Under the pieces are notes generated by a model that had not been told where the DNA came from, made no database searches, and saw nothing but the letters and a program-made list of their open reading frames with translations. The translations under genes and the position numbers were made by a program. Shown piece after piece: positions 33,979 through 44,984 of a DNA stretch of 64,000 bases (positions within the stretch are counted from its first letter, which is position 1; every line of letters begins with the position of its first letter). The DNA is from Nitrospirota bacterium (GTDB taxonomy: Bacteria > Nitrospirota > Nitrospiria > Nitrospirales > Nitrospiraceae): assembly GCA_030684575.1 (NCBI GenBank), contig JAUXVD010000023.1:239357-303356 (forward strand). Reading direction: 5' to 3'.

Positions 33979-34404
33979 ACAGAGACTCCTAATTTTGTAT
34001 TTCTCGGCAGCAGACATATCTTTCCCGGAGAAGGTTTCTTCTCTCGTTTTCAGACGATGTCGGTTTGTTCAACGGACTCGGCCACACGAGGAGAAATAGA
34101 TGAGGGGACTGTGCACCCCTTCACTGTGGGTACTACGCAAGGTATGTGCCGCGGTGAAAAAAATGACTGAACGGGAAATACCAGCAATATCATCGGATAC
34201 GGGAATACAGGTGCCAAGGTTCACCTGATAGACTGTAGGGCACTACAGAGGATTGCCGCGATAATCTTAATGATTATGGGAGGATAGGGGCTGAAGTTGC
34301 TTGCATACAGGTAGAACAGGGAAGAAAGAGGCAGAGAGCGGTGACTCAGCCCGTGATTCATTCGAAATGCAGACGTCGCATCCTGTGTAGTGGTGAAAGG
34401 TCAC
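33979..34404. other. Intergenic region upstream of the Ig-domain protein
   Basis: About 425 bases between the secreted protein's start and the decayed hydrolase. No supported gene. The first 10 bases hold the AGGAG ribosome site on the minus strand. Confidence 0.35.
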
Positions 34405-34851
34405 CGCTCAGGAGAACATTGGTGGCATGATGCGTACTTCTTGAGATCGTGAAAGAATCCTCCCAGGGCTCTCCGGAAACCTTCAGGGTCTTCGGCCATC
34501 ATGAAGTGGCCTGTTTCGAATGGCACGAGGTGTGACCCGAAATTTGCAGCTGAATTCCTGAGGAGATAGTCGGTGTGGCCACATCGTTCTTGGCGCCGAC
34601 CATGATACGCGTCGCGTGATGATTGAAGAGAGTTGAGCTGCCCCATGTTTCTTGAAGAGGCACATGGAGGTTAGGGCCTCAGGGAGGACCGAGGCATTCG
34701 CTATTAACTGATGAAGGAACAGAGACCCGACCGTCCATCCCCAGGTGACATGAACATGGCAGAGAGGTTTTGCCGCCCCTAAATCACTAAGATACTTTCC
34801 AAATAATCCTGCACCCTGAAGAAATAAAAATTCCAGCCTTTGCCCAAGCAC
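34405..34851 (-). pseudogene. Decayed alpha/beta hydrolase C-terminal remnant
   Basis: On the minus strand, fragments in different frames join into an alpha/beta hydrolase end: 'GAKNDVATP' in one frame, then 'LVPFETGHFMMAEDPEGF' and 'RRALGGFFHDLKK' in another, and a helical piece 'TVGSLFLHQLIANASV' in a third. In intact enzymes 'G-K-D-x-V-T-P' (catalytic Asp) is followed some 25 residues later by 'GH' (catalytic His), as seen here. The N-terminal nucleophile part is missing. The frame changes mark it as inactive. Judged by eye only. Confidence 0.5.
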
Positions 34852-35193
34852 TAGCTCAAGTTAACCAGGAAAGTACCGAGAAGACGTTGTGCGTATACTA
34901 CAGTGGGTTAAGTCGTTACCCGAACCTTTCTAAATACCGCACTCAACACCTTCCCTTAGACGAATAGTTCAGCTGACGACGAGCACCGTCGGTGTCGAGC
35001 ATTTCCTGTAAGCTTCTATGCTCGACAGAGCATCCGGAGTACAACGTGCTAATTCCAGGAAGAGTTTCAGAAACGCAACATCACGGACTGCCGGAACAGA
35101 TGCCGCTGCAGTCGATCTTTTATAGCGCCCAGGTAGTACCTGATCCGCTAGGCATTCCGGCTAACGGCCACCTTTACGTGCGGGAGCTGAACA
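34852..35193. other. Intergenic region before the MHYT kinase gene
   Basis: About 340 AT-richer bases with no supported gene. An open frame at 34992-35201 has no ribosome site and runs into the kinase start. GGGAG at 35180-35184 serves the kinase gene. Confidence 0.35.
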
Positions 35194-37641
<2,448 letters not shown>

Positions 37642-37671
37642 TGATTATTGCGAGATTCTGCGACATAGACA

Positions 37672-38239
37672 TGGACTGCCCCCTAGATTGAGACACGTCG
37701 AATTGGGACACTTGGCATCAGGAGGGGATGCCGGTGGCTAAGAAACACGTGGGAAAGTTTCCAAAGGTGTATCTGAATCTCTCCAGTTGACTGACGCTGG
37801 GGGTCTCCACCTCCTGGGTTGGTCCATCATTCCGATCGTGGCGTGCAGTATGCGTCCGAGGAGTACGTGACCCTGCTGCGGACGCACCACATAATTCCGA
37901 GCATGAGTCGGCCGGCCAACCCCTATGACCACACCAGTTGTGAGAGCTTGATGAAGACGTTTAAGCGGGGGGAGATCTACGCCAGCACCTGTCGAGATCT
38001 CGATTACCTGCATGCGAACATGACAGCGTTCATCGAGCAGTACGACAATCGCGACCGGTTGCATTCGGCGCCTACTGCGACCGGATCCACCATGCGGCTT
38101 TTCAGGCCTTGAGCGCATGCTCACGCGGCGTCAGCAGCTAGAAATCATGTTAAAGCAACAGAAGGGGTGTGAGGATCAACATTCATTGAGCCACCAAGAG
38201 TGCTTATTCCAAACTGTCTCAATCGAGGGGTTCACTCCA
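37672..38239 (+). mobile_element. Internally deleted IS3-type insertion sequence
   Basis: Imperfect terminal inverted repeats bound the element: TGGACTGCCCCCTAGATTGA (37672-37691) at the left and, read on the minus strand, TGGAGTGAACCCCTCGATTG (38239 down to 38220) at the right; both continue into AGACA. The interior holds only the last part of an IS3-type transposase. At 568 bases it is less than half the normal length, so it cannot move by itself. No clear target duplication was found. Confidence 0.65.
37819..38112 (+). pseudogene. IS3-family transposase OrfB, C-terminal fragment
   Basis: About 97 residues of the integrase core: 'VHHSDRGVQYASEEY' carries the second catalytic Asp region, 'SMSRPANPYDHTSCESLMKT' the region with the catalytic Glu, and 'IEQYDNRDRLHSA' the usual end. 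The N-terminal part and OrfA are missing; a short frame starting at 37729 encodes 'KKHVGKFPKVYLNLSS' and then stops. Confidence 0.8.
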
Positions 38240-38468
38240 AAAGTGTATGCTAAGTTTGTGCTAAAAGTTGTTTGAACCCATAAGAACCGCTGAAATTGGT
38301 TGAGCTGCTGGAATCCTCTTAAGTCTCGGTATTCAAGTATGAAACGGGGAAACCATTTGAAACACCGAGCCTTTTCAAAATTGTCTTGGTCAAAATCCAA
38401 GTGGAAATATGGTTACCAGGGGTTGATAGCGTTGTGGATTCGTCCAGGCAGGAAAGCGCTCCAACGGA
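38240..38468. other. AT-rich gap between the IS remnant and prfC
   Basis: About 230 bases, AT-richer than both neighbours, with no gene or hairpin I can support. It may be leftover foreign DNA beside the insertion sequence. Confidence 0.3.
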
Positions 38469-40100
38469 TTATTGTACGTTGTCCGGCTTTCCAACTTCCT
38501 CTCGCAGCTGAAACTTGAGGGAGGCATATTCTTTCATGCAGTAGGCCAGCAGTCGTTCCGAGCCGAAGAGCATCACCATTCTGCCGTCCTTGTCCACGAG
38601 CCGACGCGTGTCTTGCGGCCAGTATATGCGGGCGATCACGTCCGGATCGCCGGTTACCCAGCGGGCCAGGACGAAAGGCATCCGTTCGACAGTGGTCTTG
38701 ACCCCATATTCGCTGTCGAGGCGCGAGGCCACCACGTCGAATTGGAGTTCGCCGACTGCAGCCAGGACCGGTTCACGGCGCACATGGTCCGGGGAATAAA
38801 ACACCTGCATGACCCCTTCCTCTTCGAGCTGCTGGAGCCCCTTTTGAAACTGTTTCTGCTTCGTGAGGTCTTGGCTTCGAAGCACGCCGAAACATTCAGG
38901 GGGAAAGAGCGGAATGGCATCAAAGGAACGGGGACTGCCGGAGCAGAGGGTATCGCCGATGGCAAAGAGACCAGGGTTGACGAATCCTACGACATCGCCC
39001 GGGTAGGCTTCCTCAATCGTTTCCCGATCCCGCCCGAAGAGCCGATGCGGTCGCGTCATCCGGATCTTCCGGTCCAGCCGAGCATGATGGACCATCATGT
39101 CCTTCTCGAATCTGCCTGACACGATACGGAGAAATGCCATTCTATCGCGATGTTGTGGGTCCATGTTCGCCTGAATCTTGAACACGAATCCGGAGAACTT
39201 TTCTTCCGTCGGCTGTACCAGTCCCTCCGAACTCATGCGGGGTCCAGGCAGAGGCGCAAGCTGGAGAAATCCGTTCAGAAAGGGCTCGACGCCGAAGTTC
39301 GTCAGGGCGCTGCCGAAGAAGACCGGCGTGAGCTGGCCGGCGAGAAACCGATCGCGATCGAACTTGGTGCCGGCGCCGCTTAGTAGGGCGATTTCTTCCT
39401 GCAGCGGGCCATAGGCCTCGCCGAGCGTATCGGCCAGGCTTGGGTGGGGGAAGGTTTCGACCCGCATCGGCGCCCGTTTCTGGTTATGGAGCGTCCGCTG
39501 AAAGAACAGTACTTGAGGGTCTTGCAGGTCGTAGAGCCCCAGAAACCCGGAGCCTTCCCCGATGGGCCAATTGAAGGGCACCGCCGTCATGTTCAGAGTC
39601 TGCTCGATCTCTTCGAGCAGTTCGAAGGGATGACGCCCAGGCAAGTCCATTTTATTGATGAAGGTCATGATCGGGATATTGCGTTTGCGGCAGACGGCGA
39701 AGAGCTTCTTGGTCTGGGGTTCGATGCCCTTGGCGCAGTCCAGCACCATGACGGCGCTGTCCACGGCCATGAGGGTGCGGTAGGTGTCTTCGCTGAAATC
39801 CTGGTGGCCCGGCGTATCGAGCAGGTTCACTCGCACACCTTGATAGTCGAATTGGAGGGCAGTGGAGGTGATGGAGATACCGCGCGCCTGCTCCAGTTCC
39901 ATCCAGTCCGATTTCGAGGCCCGCTGATTCGACCGCGCATGCACGGCTCCGGCGAGGTGGACGGCCCCGGCGTAGAGGAGGAGCTTTTCGGTCAGCGTGG
40001 TTTTTCCTGCGTCCGGGTGCGAAATGATGGCAAAGGTGCGCCGCCGCGAGACTTCCCGCGCCAGTTCATCGGACGACGACTTTTCGATCGGCAAAGACAT
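38469..40100 (-). CDS. prfC: Peptide chain release factor 3
   Basis: RF3 is a GTPase that releases RF1/RF2 from the ribosome after termination. The 543-residue protein has the G1 motif 'SHPDAGKTT', G2 'RGISITSTA', G3 'DTPGHQDFSEDTYRTL' (the RF3-specific continuation), and G4 'NKMD'. The C-terminal part has the expected RF3 domains ('GVLRSQDLTKQKQFQKGLQQ', 'QFDVVASRL'). A ribosome site AGAAGGA precedes the start. Full length. Its 3' end abuts the accessory DNA with the IS remnant; its 5' side has a spaced inverted repeat. Confidence 0.95.
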   Translation of the reverse strand: MSLPIEKSSSDELAREVSRRRTFAIISHPDAGKTTLTEKLLLYAGAVHLAGAVHARSNQRASKSDWMELEQARGISITSTALQFDYQGVRVNLLDTPGHQDFSEDTYRTLMAVDSAVMVLDCAKGIEPQTKKLFAVCRKRNIPIMTFINKMDLPGRHPFELLEEIEQTLNMTAVPFNWPIGEGSGFLGLYDLQDPQVLFFQRTLHNQKRAPMRVETFPHPSLADTLGEAYGPLQEEIALLSGAGTKFDRDRFLAGQLTPVFFGSALTNFGVEPFLNGFLQLAPLPGPRMSSEGLVQPTEEKFSGFVFKIQANMDPQHRDRMAFLRIVSGRFEKDMMVHHARLDRKIRMTRPHRLFGRDRETIEEAYPGDVVGFVNPGLFAIGDTLCSGSPRSFDAIPLFPPECFGVLRSQDLTKQKQFQKGLQQLEEEGVMQVFYSPDHVRREPVLAAVGELQFDVVASRLDSEYGVKTTVERMPFVLARWVTGDPDVIARIYWPQDTRRLVDKDGRMVMLFGSERLLAYCMKEYASLKFQLREEVGKPDNVQ

Positions 40101-40164
40101 AGACGGTCCTTCTCTTATGCGGCTATTACATGAGGTCTGAGATGTTTGTTTTATTATGCAACGG

Positions 40165-40251
40165 CTCAGGCAGATAGGCTGAAGGATTATAGACTGAAGC
40201 TTTTGATGCGAGATAATTGAGCGCCTGTAGCCTTCAGCCTGAACACCTGAG
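40165..40251. repeat. Spaced inverted repeat upstream of prfC
   Basis: CTCAGG-6-GGCTGAAGG at 40165-40185 is mirrored by CCTTCAGCC-6-CCTGAG at 40231-40251. The paired blocks keep the same spacing with an unpaired 6-base gap in each arm. The 45-base middle is AT-richer. A related small palindrome, TCAGCCTTCAGGCTGA, lies at about 59009-59024. It may be a transcription signal or a further repeat type. Confidence 0.5.
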
Positions 40252-40621
40252 TCGCTACTGTTTTATCATCTGGGAGGGCAGAAAACTACGGGGAAGGGAG
40301 GCCCGTTGATCTCCTGTGCCTGGCACCGCGCGCCCTCGAAAGGCCTCACTCGAGGGCCTCAGTCGAACGCTCTTCAGATCCGTACATATTTGGGTGAAGA
40401 CTGAGAAGAAATCAGGCGGGTAGAATGCGAAGATCGGCGTGGCTAGCGTTGATGAGGGCATTAGTTCGAATCCACTAGCGAGGCACTATCCCAATACTGC
40501 TCTGAAACCGCCATTTGCTTTGACGGACTTCAAGTTGACGACTAGGCTTCTGGAAGACTGTGCTGCTAATTCAATGGCAGTGTCTCACGCAAATCTTGTC
40601 TTGAGTTCTACCCGCTAGCGA
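40252..40621. other. Non-coding interval
   Basis: No supported gene. A small hairpin, GCCCTCGA with TCGAGGGC, lies at about 40330-40357. A stretch reading GTTCGAATCCAC near 40464 looks like a tRNA T-arm but no tRNA can be built around it. Confidence 0.35.
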
Positions 40622-40762
40622 ATGAGCTGGATTGCCAGGAAGAATTGGGGAGACCTGTTTGCGAGACTGATGGCCGGTCTTGCGCTGGTGACTCCAGTGC
40701 TTTCATGTTCTGAGTCGAATACGGGGTCCCCGCAAGAAGCCTTTCCCAAGCAGAGCTCTTGA
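40622..40762 (+). pseudogene. Split-off signal peptide of the spherulin-4-like protein
   Basis: A 46-codon frame starting at ATG 40622 encodes a lipoprotein-like signal, 'MAGLALVTPVLSCSES', then 'SPQEAFPKQSS' and a TGA at 40760-40762. The next frame (-1) begins exactly here with the first strand of the spherulin-4 domain. The two parts together would make one normal exported protein, so a single indel near 40740-40760 is the simplest explanation. Confidence 0.55.
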
Positions 40763-41688
40763 TTCCCCTTTACAACTATCCGACTTGGTATAACGCGGGC
40801 CTTCGGAGCAACGATCCCAACAGGTATATCTGGGACGATATTGCCGCAGCAAATAGTCGCGTGCCGATCACCGCTGTCATCAATCCGAGTAATGGGCCTG
40901 GCGGCGGTCCCCCTAACGGAGATTACGTTGTCGGCCTGCGCGATTTACGCGCGGCCGGTGTGAAGATGTTGGGGTACGTCCGCACCAATTATGCGAATCG
41001 TGATGGGTTGGCGCCCTTGAGCCAGGTGGATACCGACGTGAGCCTCTATCATGACCACTTTAATGTGGATGGGATTTTCCTTGATGAGGCCGCAAGCGGA
41101 TACCCCACGACTGGTGTTGATCCGAATGCGATTGCCAACTACTATAAGCTGGCCTACGACTCTATCCACTCGTTCAGTAATCCAGAATTTAGGTCGGTGG
41201 TGATCGGCCCTGGTACGCGTACGAATGAAGAGTATTTTGCGAGGCCAGCGACGGAGACATCCGTGATTTTCGAAAATAACCTGGGCTGGGAGGCCTATAT
41301 CCCCGATTCGTATGTGAGGCGATACCCGCGCAAAAATTTTGCCTTCTTGCTCTATGACGTGACAGGGATCAAGAACATGAAGCATGCCATTGATCTCGCT
41401 GTGGAGCGAAACATCGGCTATGTCTACGTGACCGATTGCGGGCCCAGCCAGCCTTCTTGCCTCAATCCTTGGAATGGATTGCCGACTTACTGGGAAGAGG
41501 AGCTGGCTCACATCGAACGGATCAATGCTGCTTGTCGACCGCCTCGCCGTGGCGGCCATGAGCATGAACATGATCTCGCGGGAGAGGGGTCAGAAGACCG
41601 GCAAAACTCGCTGAATAGGCAGGGGCACACGCAAGACAAATGCTCCATTCGGAGCGACAAGCGCGAGAGAAGTTCATCGCGAAAGTGA
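40759..41688 (+). CDS. Spherulin-4-like (TIM-barrel) protein, N-terminus in another frame
   Basis: A 309-codon frame from TTG 40759. The domain spans about residues 2-255: 'IPLYNYPTWYNAG' is the usual first strand, 'GVKMLGYVRTNYANR' and 'FNVDGIFLDEAASGYP' are the central motifs with the conserved Asp-Glu, and 'NIGYVYVTDCGP' is near the end. The family is related to spherulation-specific family 4 and GH114-like glycosidases, so it may act on a surface polysaccharide. The last 55 residues are low-complexity and polar ('GGHEHEHDLAGEG'). The start has no ribosome site, and the signal peptide lies upstream in another frame, so the gene is probably frameshifted. Confidence 0.75.
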   Translation: MIPLYNYPTWYNAGLRSNDPNRYIWDDIAAANSRVPITAVINPSNGPGGGPPNGDYVVGLRDLRAAGVKMLGYVRTNYANRDGLAPLSQVDTDVSLYHDHFNVDGIFLDEAASGYPTTGVDPNAIANYYKLAYDSIHSFSNPEFRSVVIGPGTRTNEEYFARPATETSVIFENNLGWEAYIPDSYVRRYPRKNFAFLLYDVTGIKNMKHAIDLAVERNIGYVYVTDCGPSQPSCLNPWNGLPTYWEEELAHIERINAACRPPRRGGHEHEHDLAGEGSEDRQNSLNRQGHTQDKCSIRSDKRERSSSRK

Positions 41689-42173
41689 ATTTTCTCTGCC
41701 CGGGTTGATGACAGCCTCGGGCCGTCGTGAAGACCGTCAACGAACATGTCGGCACGAGTGATCACGAGGGGAAAAGAGTCAGCGTCGATACCTGTGTGAA
41801 TTCAGCTGCGGTCATTCTGTCTCTGGAAATGAGACTCGTCTCACGTAGGACTAATCCAGAATGGCGTAAATACGATGATGACAATCCTCTACTTGTCCTG
41901 CTGGAAAACGATCAACCATACTCCATAGGCTCTTTTCTTTTGACATGCGGTACTTGAGTGAAGAGCCCTTCTCCCCTTCGTATGACCAGTGAGCAGGTCT
42001 GACTCTCCTTTGTGCCTGTACTCATTACCCTTCGAAGTTACAACTCACATTCGTTAGCAGACCTAGGGTTCCTCCATTACATCACTATTTGTGCATCCGA
42101 GTGTTGGCATCGGCCTTGCTCATAGTCCGTATGTAGTGGAGTCCATACATATTGATCTTGGAGCAGCGGTGCG
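41689..42173. other. Intergenic region without supported gene
   Basis: About 485 bases. A 76-codon frame at 41727-41957 has no ribosome site and no recognisable pattern. AT content rises toward the right. The end holds GGAG used by the next small gene. Confidence 0.4.
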
Positions 42174-42440
42174 ATGAACATTCTCTGTGCATGGTGCGAA
42201 GAAGAAGGAAAGCAGGCACTCATCGGCGTGATCGAGTCCAATCCCTATACGATGGCCACACATGGCATTTGCCGTCGGCACGAAGTGGCGGTTTTGAAGC
42301 AGATTGCCGCTCTCGCTCGCAAACAAAAACAGAAACAGAAGGATCGTGAGCCTGTGTTGTACGGTAGGGCGCGGGGGGGAGGGGTCGTTCCCACTGCAGT
42401 CCATGCCCGCAAATTGAACCTGCGGGACGCTGACTGCTAG
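42174..42440 (+). CDS. Small CxxC protein, unknown function
   Basis: An 88-residue protein opening 'MNILCAWCEEEGKQ', with a CxxC pair, followed by 'THGICRRHEVAVLKQI', which adds Cys and His. This spacing (CxxC then C-x2-H) suggests a small metal-binding fold. It is followed by a Lys/Gln run and a basic tail. GGAG precedes the start by about 12 bases. It is convergent with a single-domain response regulator. No known role. Confidence 0.7.
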   Translation: MNILCAWCEEEGKQALIGVIESNPYTMATHGICRRHEVAVLKQIAALARKQKQKQKDREPVLYGRARGGGVVPTAVHARKLNLRDADC

Positions 42441-42483
42441 CGTCTGGTCTCCTCAAACACCGATTGTCATCAGGCTGCGTCGA

Positions 42484-42891
42484 TCACGGGATATCTTGTG
42501 ATCCAGGTTCTTTGTGCTGTAGTCCCTCCTGTAACACCTGCTGCACGGCTTCCAGCAAATCGGTCATCTCAAAGGGCTTCTTCATCGTGCGATGCGCGCC
42601 CAGAAGTTTGGCCACTTCAAGAAGGTTGAGATTTCCCACGCCGCCAGTCAGAGCGATGATCTTTACGTGAGGCGATTCACGCCGCAACGTCATCGTGACC
42701 TCCAAACCGTCGCTGTCAGGCATGAGCAGGTCCGTGATCACGAGTTCGGCGGGAGTTTCTCGGAACTGTTGAATGCCTTCACGGCCATTGGCCGCATCCA
42801 TGACGAAGTACCCGGCCTCTTCCAGTACCCGACGAAGGAGGGTACGGATCTGATCGTTGTCGTCAATGAGGAGGATGGAGCGAGGACGCAC
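42484..42891 (-). CDS. Single-domain response regulator
   Basis: A 135-residue receiver-only protein. The acidic pair is in 'ILLIDDNDQIR', the phosphoacceptor Asp in 'LVITDLLMPDSDGLEV', the Thr in 'IIALTGG' and the Lys in 'MKKPFEM'. There is no output domain, so it works by protein contact or as a phosphate carrier, as CheY and relay receivers do. The start is GTG 42891 behind AGGAAG. It may be a target of the hybrid kinase about 5 kb upstream or of another kinase (inference). Confidence 0.88.
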   Translation of the reverse strand: MRPRSILLIDDNDQIRTLLRRVLEEAGYFVMDAANGREGIQQFRETPAELVITDLLMPDSDGLEVTMTLRRESPHVKIIALTGGVGNLNLLEVAKLLGAHRTMKKPFEMTDLLEAVQQVLQEGLQHKEPGSQDIP

Positions 42892-43084
42892 TATATTGTC
42901 TTCCTGCCTGTAGGCCTGACTACAGTGAACCTATCACGGGGAGACTCTTTTGAAACCTGGGCATCCCGCTAGGGCCGCATAGGTCATGCCGGTCTTTGCG
43001 TAGGACTCGCACTGTCAGCTGTGTTGTTCGTTGGAAGGTGAGTAGAAGGCAAGAGAGGGGGTCGTAGGAATCGATAGGGACGGG

Positions 43085-43879
43085 CTAGGAAGCCACAGAA
43101 TCTGTCCGGCTCTCTAACTGTTGCCGGATGACGGCCATCATCTTTTCGTGGCTGAACGGTTTGAGGAGAAAGGGCACCTCACTCAGATCGATGCCATTGT
43201 TGGCGAGTGAGGCTTTCGAATTGGTCGACATCATGATCGTTCGGAGTCCTTTGAGCGTAGCCGTGAGGTGCTTGGCGAGGGTATGGCCATGCACCCGGGA
43301 GCTATCGAGCTTTTGAACGGCTGGTGGCTGCAACAGCACATCGACCAATGCAATGTGAATGTCCCCTTCATATTCCGCACAGATTGCCATGGCTTCCGTA
43401 CTGCCGGACGCCTGTAAGACGTTGAACCCATCTCGTGCCAGCAAAGTACTGCAGAGGTGACGCATGGCGGGATCATCGTCGACGAGCAGGATCGTGTATC
43501 GACCAATCTGAGGATTGAGCGGTGTCTGATGTAACGATGTGGCCTCTTCCTCGAGGATGTCCAGGGTTAACTCATTGAGGCGTAGTTGATCGTTGTGCGG
43601 CAACTGAATGAATTCGACGCCGAATGAGGTGTCATTGGTCCAGCGCACTCGTGCCAGAGTCACGTTCACCGGTTGAGCAGAATCAGGCAGGTAGATGCGC
43701 AAGGCTATATAGATGCCAGGGGAGAGGCTATGAGTACTCTCCACGCTGCATCCCGTGACATTCAGGTCAGTGGAGTGGCCTTCGCCGTTGACCGCTTGGC
43801 CGGAGGCTCCTCCTTCGAATTCGACCCGGACACGGAGAAGCACACGGGCCTTTCGAGATTGTATTTTTGGGGAGTCCAT
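43085..43879 (-). CDS. PilZ domain plus receiver protein
   Basis: A 264-residue protein. Residues 1-110 look like a PilZ domain: 'GHSTDLNVTGCSVES' is the D/N-x-S-x-x-G-like motif and 'VRWTNDTSFGVEFIQL' the closing strands. The first RxxxR is only loosely matched ('RKARVLLRVRV'), so c-di-GMP binding is uncertain. Residues 125-255 are a receiver with 'ILLVDDDPAMR', 'IALVDVLLQP' (phosphoacceptor Asp) and 'FLLKPFS'; an insertion follows the Asp. PilZ before receiver is a less usual order, and suggests that c-di-GMP and phosphorylation meet in one protein. It is 190 bases from another response regulator on the same strand. Confidence 0.8.
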   Translation of the reverse strand: MDSPKIQSRKARVLLRVRVEFEGGASGQAVNGEGHSTDLNVTGCSVESTHSLSPGIYIALRIYLPDSAQPVNVTLARVRWTNDTSFGVEFIQLPHNDQLRLNELTLDILEEEATSLHQTPLNPQIGRYTILLVDDDPAMRHLCSTLLARDGFNVLQASGSTEAMAICAEYEGDIHIALVDVLLQPPAVQKLDSSRVHGHTLAKHLTATLKGLRTIMMSTNSKASLANNGIDLSEVPFLLKPFSHEKMMAVIRQQLESRTDSVAS

Positions 43880-43927
43880 TGCCTGGGATTCAAGATCCTT
43901 TGTGGTCGAGACACTCCGAATGTATGA

Positions 43928-44217
43928 TAGCTAGCAACGATGGGTACGTAGAGTGATGGTATGCCGCATTATCAGATAGATATGTTCGGTGAAAAGCTAA
44001 CGGCACCAAGCAAGTATAGTGAGTAACGCCTGGGCCCTGTCTGCCTCAGTCTATTGTTTTCTGTATTATGGAGCTGAGAAGAGGCAATTCCAAGAGAAAC
44101 GTAAGATATTACAGTATCAGTCATGCACTCGAAGGCCTGAGGCGGTGAGATGATCGTCGAGGGGGCAGGGGGCAGATGCCCCCTGCCCCCTAAGCAGATA
44201 GATCCAATGATAATTGT
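43928..44217. other. Intergenic region with hairpin
   Basis: About 290 bases without a gene. The right third holds the perfect GC hairpin listed next; the rest is AT-richer and probably contains the PilZ-receiver promoter. Confidence 0.4.
44161..44190 (-). terminator. Perfect GC-rich hairpin after the DUF1566 gene
   Basis: Arms GGGGGCAGGGGGCA (44161-44174) and TGCCCCCTGCCCCC (44177-44190) with a 2-base loop. It lies 28 bases beyond the stop of the minus-strand DUF1566 gene. There is no T-run on either strand, so it may halt transcription or protect the 3' end rather than act as a classic terminator. Confidence 0.5.
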
Positions 44218-44853
44218 TCAGTAGGCAGACTCTTGCATCGAACCGCGGACACACCAGAGGTGGTTGCCAGTGGATTTACTGCTCAGACCTACGAGGCCAT
44301 CCTGGAAGTTTATGGCAAACTTGGTGGTAGAGCTCTCTGCATTCGACGTTGCCGACCAGTAGGGAGCCTGGTAGACACCTGTAAATACGGCTGGAACGAA
44401 GGGTGGCGGCAACGACGGGTCGATCAGGCTTGCCAACTCCACCACCGAGGGGAGACGCCACCCTCTTGTGCCTCCGACGTTCTTGTCGACACATTGAAGG
44501 CGGGCATCGCTCCAGGTGGGCCCTGGCGTGAGCATAGTCGGTGATTGCTCCCAGACCAGTCCGGTATTATTATCCCTTACCGCTGCGCCTCCAAAGTCCG
44601 TCAAGACGGTAAAACGAGACATTGATGGATTCTGAGTGTCCCACCGCATCGTATGATTGCCAGTTCCGCTTCCGCCACTACTGTTGAGTTTTGTCAGGAT
44701 CTCGTTAAGCTTGGCCAGTATTTGCTTGAAAGGGTTCTGGTAGCTGTGTGCTTCTGCTGGCGTGACGCCCTCGCCGTAATTCGACAGGACAAGGCCTCCG
44801 ATGAGAACCACCGCTCCAAATCCACCTAACCATCTACTTCCTCTAGATTGCAT
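44218..44853 (-). CDS. Exported DUF1566 (Lcl C-terminal) protein
   Basis: A 211-residue exported protein. The N-terminus has a signal peptide or anchor ('FGAVVLIGGLVLSNYGEG'), a short helical segment 'ILAKLNEILTKLNSS' and the DUF1566 domain: 'VRDNNTGLVWEQSP', 'TWSDARLQCVDKNVGGTRG', 'WRLPSVVELASLID', 'APYWSATSN' and a final 'LWCVRG'. This domain is common in surface proteins and in phage-type adhesion modules. The start is ATG 44853, seven bases after AGGAGGAG (ATG 44856 is four bases after it). It follows a HEAT-repeat lipoprotein gene on the same strand. Confidence 0.82.
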   Translation of the reverse strand: MQSRGSRWLGGFGAVVLIGGLVLSNYGEGVTPAEAHSYQNPFKQILAKLNEILTKLNSSGGSGTGNHTMRWDTQNPSMSRFTVLTDFGGAAVRDNNTGLVWEQSPTMLTPGPTWSDARLQCVDKNVGGTRGWRLPSVVELASLIDPSLPPPFVPAVFTGVYQAPYWSATSNAESSTTKFAINFQDGLVGLSSKSTGNHLWCVRGSMQESAY

Positions 44854-44984
44854 CATGATGCTCCTCCTACTTGGTGATCGTGTGATTGCACTGACTGACA
44901 GACACTGGGCCCACGCGTCTTTCGTGACGCGCTTGGTCTCTTCCGCTTCTTTGTCCATCGATTCCCGTACCACTCAATCCCGTC

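Noticed and set aside
40455..40490. tRNA-like T-arm (GTTCGAATCC)
   Set aside because: No acceptor, D or anticodon stems can be formed around it.
41727..41957. 76-codon frame
   Set aside because: No ribosome site, no recognisable motif, and composition like non-coding neighbours.
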